From positions 744,001 through 808,000 of the forward strand of contig NZ_KB911460.1 of assembly GCF_000383475.1 (NCBI RefSeq): a stretch of DNA of 64,000 bases, written 5' to 3'. The notes beneath the pieces are model-generated. The model was given only the letters and a program-made list of their open reading frames with translations. It was not told where the DNA came from and did not search any database. Position 1 is the stretch's first letter, and the number at the start of each line of letters is the position of its first letter. A program made the translations under genes and the position numbers. Shown in pieces: positions 17,093 to 26,200 of the stretch. The DNA is from Microbacterium sp. 11MF (GTDB lineage: Bacteria > Actinomycetota > Actinomycetes > Actinomycetales > Microbacteriaceae).

Positions 17093-18595
17093 CCGGTGGA
17101 CGGGGATCGGCATCGTCGACGTGTCGATGAGCGGGTCCTCGTCCTGACGAGCGACGACCTCGACGGCTTCTTCGCGCGTCTCGACGGTGGGAACGGATCC
17201 CAGCAACGGACGCTTGGCGGTCTCCTTCATCGACAGCAGGGCGACGCCGCCGAGCGCGGCGAAGAACATGATGTAGAACGCCGGCATGAAGGTGTTGCCG
17301 GTCAGATCGATGAGCGCCTGACTGAACAGCGGCGTCGTGCCGCCGAACAGGGAGACCGAGACGTTGTAGGCGATCGCCATGGCGCCGAACCGCGACGCCG
17401 TCGGGAAGAGTGCAGGCAGTGTCGACGCCGAAACGGCGACGTAGAACGCCACAGGGATGGCGACCATTCCGAGGGCGATGAACACAGCCCATTCCTGACC
17501 GATCTGCATGACCGCGAAGGCCGGGATCATGAGGACGATCGTCGAGCCGGCCGCGATCATGTACACCGGTCGACGCCCGATGCGGTCGCTCAGCCGGCCG
17601 ATGAACGGCAGGCACGCCGACATGACCAGGAGCACGGGCACGGTGGCGACAGCGGTGCCCAGGTTGGAGATCCCCACCTCCTTCTCGAGGTAGGTCGGCA
17701 TGTAGCTGGTGAGCGCGTAGCCTGCGGTGTTCGTCGCTGCCACGATCGCGATGCCGATGAGCACCTCACGCCAGTGGTGACGGAGGATGCCGACGATGCC
17801 ATGGCGTGCCAGAGGATCATCGCGATCCGGCTCCTCGTCGGTTCCGCCGGTGTTCTCGTAGGCGGGGGTCTCGGGGATCTTGAGGCGGAACCAGATCGCC
17901 ACGATGCCGAGCGGGATTGCGACGAGGAACGGGATGCGCCACCCGAAGTCCGTCATCGCGGTCTCGCCCCAGACCGACTCGGTGATGATCGTCGTGAGAG
18001 CGACGACGGAGGCACCGGCGGCGAAGCCGACGTACGAGCCGAGATCGAGCCACGACGACCAGAAACCTCGCCGCTTGTCGGGCGAGAACTCCGCGACGTA
18101 GGTGGTCGCGCCCGCGTATTCGCCACCGGTGGAGAAGCCCTGGATCATCTTCAAGACATAGAGCGGGATGATCGCCCAGAGCCCGATCTGAGCGCTCGTG
18201 GGCAGCACGCCGATGAGAGCGGTTGCCAGAGCCATCATCGCCATGGTGAAGAACAGGACCTTCTGGCGTCCGATGCGATCGCCGAGCGGACCGAGAACGA
18301 GCCCGCCGATAGGACGGACCAGGAACGAGATCGCGAACCCGAAGAGGGTGGCCAGCAGACCCCATGGTTCGGGGAGGTCTGCCGTGAACACCGCGGTGAT
18401 CGTCACGGCGAGGTAGCCGTAGATCCCGAAGTCGAACCACTCCATGAAGTTGCCGACGACGGTGCCGCCGATCGCTGTCCGGACGCGCTTGGTGTCGACC
18501 ACGACGACGTCGTCCACGCCCAGCCGCGGAGGTGGCGCGGAGCGGGTCAGTGCTTCGGAGGACGGGGGTACCGAGGGGCGAGATGACCTGGCCAT
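17087..18595 (-). CDS. MFS transporter, metabolite:H+ symporter (ProP/ShiA-like) family
   Basis: A 502-residue major facilitator with twelve predicted spans. The MHS-family hallmarks are visible: GNFMEWFDFGIYGY in the first span, RPIGGLVLGPLGDRIGR in the loop between spans two and three, and FSTGGEYAGATTYVAE near span four. Relatives carry proline/betaine, shikimate, alpha-ketoglutarate or other organic acids; the substrate here is unknown. ATG 18595 is chosen because TACCGT lies exactly six bases upstream (leaderless pattern); the longer frame would need a TTG. Divergent from the SDR-type gene. Confidence 0.9.
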   Translation of the reverse strand: MARSSRPSVPPSSEALTRSAPPPRLGVDDVVVVDTKRVRTAIGGTVVGNFMEWFDFGIYGYLAVTITAVFTADLPEPWGLLATLFGFAISFLVRPIGGLVLGPLGDRIGRQKVLFFTMAMMALATALIGVLPTSAQIGLWAIIPLYVLKMIQGFSTGGEYAGATTYVAEFSPDKRRGFWSSWLDLGSYVGFAAGASVVALTTIITESVWGETAMTDFGWRIPFLVAIPLGIVAIWFRLKIPETPAYENTGGTDEEPDRDDPLARHGIVGILRHHWREVLIGIAIVAATNTAGYALTSYMPTYLEKEVGISNLGTAVATVPVLLVMSACLPFIGRLSDRIGRRPVYMIAAGSTIVLMIPAFAVMQIGQEWAVFIALGMVAIPVAFYVAVSASTLPALFPTASRFGAMAIAYNVSVSLFGGTTPLFSQALIDLTGNTFMPAFYIMFFAALGGVALLSMKETAKRPLLGSVPTVETREEAVEVVARQDEDPLIDTSTMPIPVHRS

Positions 18596-18707
18596 CTCTC
18601 CACGGTACGTAGTCGATCGGACCCTCGCATCCCGGGGCGTGTCTCTTGACAAACACGACGGGCTGAGCAGGGCCCGACCCCCGTCGGGACCGGTCTATCG
18701 TGGCGAC

Positions 18708-20246
18708 ATGAGCGAGCTCTCCGCCCCCACCGGCCGCGAACCGGCCCTCGTCGCACGGCCTCGACCGGATGGTTCCGCGCCGCGCGCACTCGTCCTCGGA
18801 GCCACCGGATACCTCGGCGGGCGGCTCGTCCCGCGGCTCCTGTCGGCGGGGTACCGGGTGCGCGTCCTCGTCCGCACCCCGGCGCGACTCGCGGCGTTCG
18901 TGTGGGGGAGCGAGGTCGAGGTCGTGGAAGGTGCTGCCGAGTACGCGGATGCCGTGACCCGGGCGGTCGACGACGTCGACGTGCTCTACTACCTCGTCCA
19001 CTCGATGGGCGGGGGCGACGACTTCGAGACGAAGGACCTGCGCGCGGCGGAGACGGTCGCCGACGCGGCGGCCGAGGCATCCGTCGGTCGGATCGTGTAC
19101 CTCGGCGGGCTGCACCCGGCGGGTGTGACGCTGAGTCCTCACCTGCGTTCGCGGGTCGAGGTGGGCGAGACGCTGCTGCACAGCGGGGCGCCGACGCTCG
19201 TCCTCCAGGCCGGTGTCGTCATCGGATCGGGGTCGGCCTCGTTCGAGATGGTCCGTCACCTGACCGACGTGCTGCCGTACATGCCGGCGCCGAAGTGGGT
19301 GCGCAACCGCATCCAGCCGATCGCCGTCCGCGACGTCCTGCACTACCTGCTCGCTGCGGCCCACGTGGATCCGGAGGTCAATCGGGCGGTCGACATCGGC
19401 GGCCCCGACGTACTGCGCTACGGCCAGATGATGAACGGGTACGCGGTCGAAGCCGGGCTCCGCCAACGCGCGATCGCGGCGCTGCCGGTGCTGACTCCCG
19501 GACTCGCCTCGCACTGGGTGAACCTCGTGACGCCCGTGCCGCGGGCGATCGCCCGCCCGCTGATCGCCTCGTTGCAGAACGAGTGCATCATGGACGACCA
19601 CTCCGTCGACGACCTGCTGCCGCGTCCCGAGGGCGGATTGACGCCCTACCGCGAGTCCGTGCGGCTGGCGCTCCGCAAGGTCGAAGCCGACGCCGTCGAG
19701 ACCAGCTGGCAGGACGCCGAGGTCTCCTCCGTGCCGAGCGACCCGCTGCCCAGCGACCCCGAGTGGGCGGGCCGGCTCGTCTTCACCGACGAGCAGTCCG
19801 CGACGACGTCGGCGAGCCCCGAGCAGCTGTGGCGCGTCATCGTCGGGATCGGCGGGGAGAACGGCTGGTACTCGTCGCCGTTCCTCTGGGCCGTCCGCGG
19901 CTGGATGGATCGCCTCGTCGGCGGTGTCGGCCTGCAGCGCGGTCGCCGCAGCCGCGGCAAGGTCGCCGCCGGCGACGCGATCGACTTCTGGCGCGTCGAG
20001 GCCGTCGAGGAGGGCCGCCTGCTGCGCCTGCGCGCCGAGATGAAGGTGCCCGGGCTCGCCTGGCTCGAGCTGCGAGCGAAGCCCGAGGGCTCGGGATCGC
20101 GGTACGAGCAGCGGGCCGTCTTCTTCCCGACCGGGCTCGCCGGCCGGCTGTACTGGTTCGCCGTCCTGCCCTTCCACGGATTCATCTTCAAGGGCATGGC
20201 GAACCGCATCGCGGCGGCGGCGGAGCGCGAGGCGCCGACGACCTGA
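18708..20246 (+). CDS. NAD(P)-binding SDR-like protein with C-terminal DUF2867 domain
   Basis: A 512-residue two-domain protein. Residues about 24-300 are an atypical short-chain dehydrogenase/NmrA-like Rossmann domain with GATGYLGGRLV near residue 30 and a VYLGGLHP strand. Residues about 350-505 match the DUF2867 (polyketide-cyclase-like) domain with WRVEAVEEGRLLRLRAEMKVPG. Homologues of this fusion are common and uncharacterised, and often annotated as SDR family oxidoreductase. TATCGT lies six bases before ATG 18708, indicating a leaderless transcript facing the equally leaderless MFS gene. Confidence 0.87.
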   Translation: MSELSAPTGREPALVARPRPDGSAPRALVLGATGYLGGRLVPRLLSAGYRVRVLVRTPARLAAFVWGSEVEVVEGAAEYADAVTRAVDDVDVLYYLVHSMGGGDDFETKDLRAAETVADAAAEASVGRIVYLGGLHPAGVTLSPHLRSRVEVGETLLHSGAPTLVLQAGVVIGSGSASFEMVRHLTDVLPYMPAPKWVRNRIQPIAVRDVLHYLLAAAHVDPEVNRAVDIGGPDVLRYGQMMNGYAVEAGLRQRAIAALPVLTPGLASHWVNLVTPVPRAIARPLIASLQNECIMDDHSVDDLLPRPEGGLTPYRESVRLALRKVEADAVETSWQDAEVSSVPSDPLPSDPEWAGRLVFTDEQSATTSASPEQLWRVIVGIGGENGWYSSPFLWAVRGWMDRLVGGVGLQRGRRSRGKVAAGDAIDFWRVEAVEEGRLLRLRAEMKVPGLAWLELRAKPEGSGSRYEQRAVFFPTGLAGRLYWFAVLPFHGFIFKGMANRIAAAAEREAPTT

Positions 20247-20264
20247 ACCACGGCGCGCTGAGGT

Positions 20265-21929
20265 TCAGGCGGGCGTCAGTCGTCCGCCCGCGACGCGCAC
20301 GGTGCGATCGACGAGGGATGCGGGGACCCCGGCGTGCGAGATCAGCACGACCGCGTGCGACCCGTCGACGGCGCCCAGCAGATCGGTCAGGAGCGCGTCG
20401 GCGGCGGCCGGATCGACCCCTGCCGTCGGCTCGTCGAGGATGAGCACGGGGAACCCGCGGAGCAACGCCCGCGCCAGGGAGATGCGCTGGGCCTGCCCGC
20501 CCGAGACGAGGGCGCCGCGCTCGCCGACCCGCGCGCCCAGCCCCCCGCGGGCGCGGAGCCAGTCGCCGAGCCCGACCCGTTCCAGCACGGCTTCGAGCTC
20601 CGCGTCGGTCGCGGTGTCGCGAGCGAAGAGGAGGTTCTGCCGGATGTCCTCGTCGAAGAGCATCGGATGCTGCTCGCACAGTCCCACGGTCAGGCGCAGG
20701 TCGTCGGGCGCGATCTCGTCGACCGAGCGTCCGCCGATGGAGTACTCGCCGGTGACGGCGAGGAACCTCACGAGGGCGTGAGCGAGCGTCGACTTGCCGG
20801 CGCCGCTCGCACCCACGATGTGCAGGCGCTCGCCGGGGTGCACGTCGAGGTCGACGCCGGTCAGCGCAGGCGCCGCGGCGCCCGGCCAGCGCACGTCGAC
20901 GCCGCGCAGCCGGAGCCCGTCGCCGAGTGATGGAGCCTCGCCGGTCGGAGTCCCTTCTGCCGGTATCTCGCTCGGGACTTCTTCGGGCACGACGCCGGCG
21001 ACACGGGATGCCGCGGCCCGCACCTGCCGCCAGGCGGACGCGGCGAGCGGGACGGCCGTGAAGACCTCGAACACCGCCATCGGCACGAGGACGGCGACGC
21101 CGAGCGCGGGGCCCGACAGACCACCGGCCGCGACGGCCGGGGCGGCCACGAGGAGGGCGGCGACCGTCGCGGCGCCCGCGGCGAGGGAGACGAGGGCGGC
21201 CGTTCCCGCCTGTGCGCCCGCCCGACGGAGAACAGCACGGCGGAGGGCGGCATCCGCGTCCTGGACGGCGGCGCGCGAGGCGGACTCCGCACCGAAGGCG
21301 ACGAGGACGTCGAGCCGCGAGAGGTGTTCGAGGACCGCGTCGCGCAGTCGCGCACGGAGCGGGGCGATCGATTGCTCCGCCCGCGCCCCCGCCACCCAGC
21401 CCCACGCGAGGGCGGCGACCGCGGCGCCGATGAGGCAGGCGAGCAGGGTGAGGGCGGCCGGCCACCACGCGAGTGCGACCAGGAGCACCGATCCGATCGC
21501 GACGGTGGCCGACGAGACGAGCGGGAGGATCACGCGGAGCGACAGGTTCTGCAGTTCGTCGACGTCGTCGACGAGGGCCGCAGAGGTGTCGCCGCGCGAT
21601 GACGAGGCGAGTCCCGCGGGGGCGTGGGGGAGCAGCCGCCGCACCAGATCGGTCCGCGTCCAAGCGAGCTGACGCAGGACGGCGTCGTGACTCGACAGGC
21701 GCTCGGTGTAGCGGAAGAACGCGCGGGAGAGGGCGAAAGCGCGGACACCGACGACGGCCATCGTGACGTACATGACGAGCGGTTGCTCCGAGGCCCGGAC
21801 GATGAGCCACGCGCTGACGGCGAGGAGCGCGACGGCCGACGCTTCGGACAGGAACCCGGATGCGAGTGCGGGCCAGAATCTCCGCGGTGTCGGGACCGCG
21901 TCGCGGAGGACGTCACGCATGGTCGTCAT
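20265..21929 (-). CDS. cydC: Thiol reductant ABC exporter subunit CydC
   Basis: A 554-residue fused membrane/ATPase half transporter. The N-terminal six-span domain (about residues 15-305) is followed by an ATPase with Walker A GASGAGKST, signature LVSGGQAQR and Walker B VLILDEPT. CydDC exports cysteine and glutathione-type thiols and is needed to assemble cytochrome bd. The start ATG at 21929 overlaps the cydD stop (ATGA); an in-frame ATG three codons later is an alternative. Last gene of cydABDC; ends 19 bases from the converging SDR gene. Confidence 0.95.
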   Translation of the reverse strand: MTTMRDVLRDAVPTPRRFWPALASGFLSEASAVALLAVSAWLIVRASEQPLVMYVTMAVVGVRAFALSRAFFRYTERLSSHDAVLRQLAWTRTDLVRRLLPHAPAGLASSSRGDTSAALVDDVDELQNLSLRVILPLVSSATVAIGSVLLVALAWWPAALTLLACLIGAAVAALAWGWVAGARAEQSIAPLRARLRDAVLEHLSRLDVLVAFGAESASRAAVQDADAALRRAVLRRAGAQAGTAALVSLAAGAATVAALLVAAPAVAAGGLSGPALGVAVLVPMAVFEVFTAVPLAASAWRQVRAAASRVAGVVPEEVPSEIPAEGTPTGEAPSLGDGLRLRGVDVRWPGAAAPALTGVDLDVHPGERLHIVGASGAGKSTLAHALVRFLAVTGEYSIGGRSVDEIAPDDLRLTVGLCEQHPMLFDEDIRQNLLFARDTATDAELEAVLERVGLGDWLRARGGLGARVGERGALVSGGQAQRISLARALLRGFPVLILDEPTAGVDPAAADALLTDLLGAVDGSHAVVLISHAGVPASLVDRTVRVAGGRLTPA

Positions 21930-23563
21930 GCGGTGACCTCCGCACCGCTCAGGCGCACGACGCGATCGGCGATGCCCCGGGCGCTCTCTCGGTGCGAGAC
22001 CAGGACGATCAGGGCCCCGGCATCCGCCACCTGACGCAGGGAACGCCACAGGTGGGCCTCGGCGTCGGCGTCGAGGGCCGCGGACGGCTCGTCGAGGGCG
22101 AGCACGGGAGCGTGGCCGCGGAGGTGCCGGGCGAGGGCGCGGGCGACGGCGACGCGCTGCGCCTGCCCGCCCGACAGCCCCGCGCCCTGCACGCCCAGCA
22201 TCCGGGCGGGGTCGAGGGCGCCGAGGCCCACGAGCGCCAGGGCTTCGCGGACCGTCCGTTCCGGCATGTCGTCGTCGCCGAGGCGGATGTTCTCCGCGAC
22301 CGTGCCCGCAGCGAGACCGGCGCGCTGTCCCGCCCATCCGAGCCAGGCCGACGGCGGGAGCGAGGTCGCCGCGACGCCGTCGAACTCGATGCGTCCGGTC
22401 GCGGGGGCGAATCCGAGGAGCGCGTGGAGGAGGCTCGATTTGCCGGCGCCGCTCGGCCCTTCGATGAGGACGATCTCGCCCGAGCGCGCGTCCAGGGTCA
22501 CGGGCGGCAGATCGCGCACACGCACGTCCCGCACGCGCAGCACGTGTTCCGGCCCGATCGGCGCGGTTGCCGGCGCGGTGTCTGCGGATGCCGCGGCGGC
22601 ATCATCGAGCACAGCGAAGACGTCCCGCGTGGCCGCTACCCCCTCGCTCGCGGCGTGGAACTGCACGCCGACCTGACGGAGGGGCAGGAACGCCTCCGGT
22701 GCGAGGAGGAGGACGAACAGGCCGACGCTCAGGGTGAGGGAGCCGTCGATCAGGCGGAACCCGATCGCGACCGCGACGATCGCAACGGAGATCGAGGCGA
22801 GGAACTCCAGTGCGAAGCCCGAGAGGAACGAGACTCGGAGCACCGTCATCGTCTCGCGGCGGTAGTCGTCCGTCACTCGCTCGATCGCGTCGGCGGCGCG
22901 ACGCTGACGGCCGAAGACGGTGAGCGTCGACAGTCCTTGCACCGTCTCGGAGAACCGGGTCGCGAGCCGGGTCAGAGTCTCCCACTGGCGGCGCTGCACG
23001 GAGCGCGTCGCCAGGCCGATCAGGATCATGAAGATCGGGATGAGGGGAAGGGTGAGGAGGACCGTGAGACCCGAGATCGCGTCGGCCGACCACATCGCCG
23101 CGACGAGGATCGGCGTCGCGATCACGGTCTGCACGAGCTGGGGCAGATAGCGCCCGACGTACGGTTCGAGGGCGTCGAGTCCGCGCCCCGCCACGAGGGC
23201 GAGGTGCGACGTGCTGCGCGACGCCGTCCACTCCGGGCCGAGCTGCGCGACGCCGTCGAGCACGGCCGCGCGCAGCTGCGACTCGACGCGTGCCGACGCG
23301 CGCGCGGCGACGCGTTCACGGATCAGCGCGAGCACCGAGCGGGCGACGACGATGCCCGCGAGGGCGAGAAGGGTCCCGGCCAGGTCGGCCCCGGCGATCG
23401 CATCGACGATCGCTCGGGTCGTGAAGAAGGCGAAGCCGACGATGACCGCCGTCTGCAGGAGGGACAGCGGGGCGATGACGACGAAGAACGATCGGGATGC
23501 CGCGGCGTACCGCCACAGGCGGGGGTCCACCGGCGGCTGCCGCGGCTCGGTCTCGTCAGGCAT
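21926..23563 (-). CDS. cydD: Thiol reductant ABC exporter subunit CydD
   Basis: A 545-residue partner of CydC with an N-terminal membrane domain and an ATPase containing GPSGAGKSS, signature LSGGQAQRVAVARAL and Walker B VLALDEPS. ATG 23563 has GGGAGGA at correct distance and lies 20 bases after cydB. Many actinobacteria fuse CydD and CydC into one protein; here they are separate but overlap by four bases. Confidence 0.95.
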   Translation of the reverse strand: MPDETEPRQPPVDPRLWRYAAASRSFFVVIAPLSLLQTAVIVGFAFFTTRAIVDAIAGADLAGTLLALAGIVVARSVLALIRERVAARASARVESQLRAAVLDGVAQLGPEWTASRSTSHLALVAGRGLDALEPYVGRYLPQLVQTVIATPILVAAMWSADAISGLTVLLTLPLIPIFMILIGLATRSVQRRQWETLTRLATRFSETVQGLSTLTVFGRQRRAADAIERVTDDYRRETMTVLRVSFLSGFALEFLASISVAIVAVAIGFRLIDGSLTLSVGLFVLLLAPEAFLPLRQVGVQFHAASEGVAATRDVFAVLDDAAAASADTAPATAPIGPEHVLRVRDVRVRDLPPVTLDARSGEIVLIEGPSGAGKSSLLHALLGFAPATGRIEFDGVAATSLPPSAWLGWAGQRAGLAAGTVAENIRLGDDDMPERTVREALALVGLGALDPARMLGVQGAGLSGGQAQRVAVARALARHLRGHAPVLALDEPSAALDADAEAHLWRSLRQVADAGALIVLVSHRESARGIADRVVRLSGAEVTA

Positions 23564-23583
23564 GGCTCGATCCTCCCGCGGGC

Positions 23584-24618
23584 TCAGTGAGCAGCCGCGG
23601 CATCCGCCTTCTCGATCTGCACCCGCGAGATGCGCTTGCGGAACACCCAGTAGGTCCACGCCTGGTAGGCGAGGATGCCGGGCAGGAAGATGACCGCCGC
23701 CCAGGTCATGACGCCGAGCGTGTAGTCGGTGCTCGAGGCGTTCTCGATCGTGAGCGAGTTCGCCGGATCGGTGGAGGACGGCATGACGTAGGGGAACAGG
23801 GCGAACCACAGCATCAGGACGGCGCCGACGATCGTGACCGCTCCGAGGGCGAACGCCCACCCGTCGCGGCGACGGAGGTTCGCGACGGCCGACCCGAGCA
23901 GCGCGAGCGCGGCGGCGACGCCGCATCCGATCACCGCCGCCAGTGCCGGTGCCTCGCGATCCATCGCGATGACCGTGGTCCAGACGACGGTCGCGGCGGC
24001 GAACGCGATCGTCGGGAGGGCGACGCGACGTGCCAGGCGGTGCGCTTCCTCCTTGACCGTGCCGTCGGCCTTCAGTCCCACGAAGTACAGCCCGTGGAGG
24101 AAGAAGAGGAGGAGCGTGGTCGCCCCGACGCACAGTGCGTAGGGGTTCAGGAGCGTCAGAAGCGAGCCTGTGACGTTCTTGTCGGCGTCGATCGGGACGC
24201 CCTGCACGATGTTGCCGAACGCGACGCCCCACAGAAGCGCCGGGATCACGGAGCCGATCACGATCATCCGGTCGAAGCCGCGCTTCCACGCGAGTCCTTC
24301 GCGCTGGTGTCGGTACTCGAACGAGACGCCGCGCAGGATGAGGGCGAGCAGGATGAGCAGCAGCGGCAGGTAGAACCCGCTGAACAGGGTGGCGTACCAC
24401 TCCGGGAACGCGGCGAACAGGCAGGCTCCGGCGACGATGACCCAGGTCTCGTTGAGGTCCCACACGGGACCGATCGTGTTGATGACCTGGCGGCGCGACA
24501 CCTCGTCGCGGCCGAGGAACGGCAGGCTCATCCCGACGCCGAAGTCGAAGCCGTCGAGGACGAAGTAGCCGACGAAGAAGACACCGACGATGAAGAACCA
24601 GAGGTAGGCGAGATCCAT
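23584..24618 (-). CDS. cydB: Cytochrome d ubiquinol oxidase subunit II
   Basis: A 344-residue CydB with about eight or nine membrane spans. The N terminus MDLAYLWFFIVGVFFVGYF and the segments VFFVGYFVLDGFDFGVGM, GPVWDLNETWVI and WKRGFDRM are family markers. CydB packs against CydA and has no heme ligands of its own. AGGAGCACGCC precedes the ATG, nine bases after the cydA stop. Confidence 0.96.
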   Translation of the reverse strand: MDLAYLWFFIVGVFFVGYFVLDGFDFGVGMSLPFLGRDEVSRRQVINTIGPVWDLNETWVIVAGACLFAAFPEWYATLFSGFYLPLLLILLALILRGVSFEYRHQREGLAWKRGFDRMIVIGSVIPALLWGVAFGNIVQGVPIDADKNVTGSLLTLLNPYALCVGATTLLLFFLHGLYFVGLKADGTVKEEAHRLARRVALPTIAFAAATVVWTTVIAMDREAPALAAVIGCGVAAALALLGSAVANLRRRDGWAFALGAVTIVGAVLMLWFALFPYVMPSSTDPANSLTIENASSTDYTLGVMTWAAVIFLPGILAYQAWTYWVFRKRISRVQIEKADAAAAH

Positions 24619-24627
24619 GGCGTGCTC

Positions 24628-26055
24628 CTAGTAGACCGTCGAGGGGGTCTGGTCGACCGGCAGGTTCCGCGGGTCGGGGTCATCGGGTCCGGGCAGCGGG
24701 TCGGGACCCTGCTGCGCGGCTTTGAGGATGAGGCGGAACTCGACGACCGCGAGCGACGCGTAGATCGCGGTGAAGGCGACCAGCGAGACGAGCACCGTCC
24801 AAGCGGGGACGTTGGGGGAGACCCCGTCCGCGGTGTGCATGAGACCGAAGACGATCCAGGGTTGGCGACCCATCTCGGTGAAGATCCAGCCCACGAGGCT
24901 GCCGAACAGCGGGAGCGGTGCGGACCAGATGGCGACGCGCCACATCCAGCCGGCGACGGGACGCGTGGCCCTCTTGCGGGTGACCCAGAGACCTGCGACC
25001 GAGATGAGGGTGGCGATGCCGCCGAAGCCCATCATCCAGCGGAACGACCAGTAGGTGACCCAGATCTCGGGCATGTAGTCGATGCCGGAGCCGAAGCGCG
25101 CCGTGTAATCGGCCTGCAGGTTGTTGAGGCCTTCGACGCAGCCGTCGAGGGTGTGCGTCGAGAGGAACGACAGCAGGTACGGGACGCGCAGCGACCAGAC
25201 CTCGGCGGTGCCGTCGGGGGTGCCGATGGAGAAGATCGAGAAGGATGCGTCCGCCCCGCACGCGGTCTTCCAGAGCGCCTCGGCGGCCGCCATCTTCATC
25301 GGTTGCGTCTGCACCATCACGAGGCCGAGCTGATCGCCGCTGATCGCGGTGCCGACGAAGGAGATGATCATGAACCACATCCCGTAGCGGAGCACCGGGC
25401 GCATGGTGTCGAGGTGCTGGCCGCGACGCAGGTGGTAGGCGGCGACGGCGATGATGACGGCCGCGGTGAACATGAACGCCGCGAAGATCGTGTGCGGGAA
25501 GGCGGCGAGTGCGACCGGGTTGGTCAGCAGCGCGAAGAAGTTCGTCAGTTCGGCTCGCCCGGTCTCGGGGTTCAGCGTGTAGCCCACCGGGTTCTGCATG
25601 AACGCGTTCGCGGTGAGGATGAAGTAGGCCGACAGGATCGAGCCGAATGCGGTCGCCCAGATGGTGAGCAGGTGGATGCGGCGGGGCAGCTTGTCCCACC
25701 CGAAGATCCACAGCCCGATGAAGGTCGCCTCGAAGAAGAACGCCATGAGGCCCTCGAAGGCGAGCGGAGCGCCGAACACGTCGCCGACGAAGCGCGAGTA
25801 GTCCGACCAGTTCATGCCGAACTGGAACTCCTGGACGATGCCGGTGACCACACCCATCGCGAAGTTGATGAGGAAGATCTTGCCGAACAGGCGCGTGATG
25901 TGCAGCCACTTCACGTCGCCCGTGCGGTGCCAGATCGTCTGGAAGATCGCGACGGTGAGCGCCATGCCGAGCGTGAGCGGCACGAACAGGTAGTGGTAGA
26001 GCGTCGTCAGTCCGAACTGCAGGCGAGCCAGGATGAGCGGGTCCAGAAAGTCCAC
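24628..26055 (-). CDS. cydA: Cytochrome d ubiquinol oxidase subunit I
   Basis: A 475-residue heme-bearing subunit of the high-affinity bd quinol oxidase, which reduces oxygen to water without pumping protons. Seen in the sequence: the N terminus [21 protein letters not shown] with a heme-ligand His near residue 21, the conserved [12 protein letters not shown] near residue 395, and a Q loop of the short type. GTG 26055 is used as start because GGAAGGA lies ten bases before it and the family N terminus begins there; an upstream open frame is a shadow. First gene of the cydABDC operon. The 145 bases before it hold no clear regulator box, although a cysteine-rich HTH gene lies 2.3 kb away. Confidence 0.96.
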   Translation of the reverse strand: MDFLDPLILARLQFGLTTLYHYLFVPLTLGMALTVAIFQTIWHRTGDVKWLHITRLFGKIFLINFAMGVVTGIVQEFQFGMNWSDYSRFVGDVFGAPLAFEGLMAFFFEATFIGLWIFGWDKLPRRIHLLTIWATAFGSILSAYFILTANAFMQNPVGYTLNPETGRAELTNFFALLTNPVALAAFPHTIFAAFMFTAAVIIAVAAYHLRRGQHLDTMRPVLRYGMWFMIISFVGTAISGDQLGLVMVQTQPMKMAAAEALWKTACGADASFSIFSIGTPDGTAEVWSLRVPYLLSFLSTHTLDGCVEGLNNLQADYTARFGSGIDYMPEIWVTYWSFRWMMGFGGIATLISVAGLWVTRKRATRPVAGWMWRVAIWSAPLPLFGSLVGWIFTEMGRQPWIVFGLMHTADGVSPNVPAWTVLVSLVAFTAIYASLAVVEFRLILKAAQQGPDPLPGPDDPDPRNLPVDQTPSTVY

Positions 26056-26200
26056 GGGCTTGGTCCTTCCACGGGTATGTTCCGACGGTACGACGCGGTC
26101 CCGATCGCGGGATCGGATCGGGCCGTGCAAAACACCCGGATGCCGCCGCGCCGCACCACCCCCATGGTGGGAGCGGTCTCCGCCCCCTACGGTGGGCCAC

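Noticed and set aside
18647..18652. TTGACA as -35 of the SDR-type gene
   Set aside because: The only convincing -10 (TATCGT, 18696-18701) is 43 bases away, far outside normal spacing.
20265..24463. CydC-CydD or CydD-CydB fusion suggested by long continuous frames
   Set aside because: The upstream parts of those frames are shadows; each gene has its own start with ATGA overlap or ribosome site.
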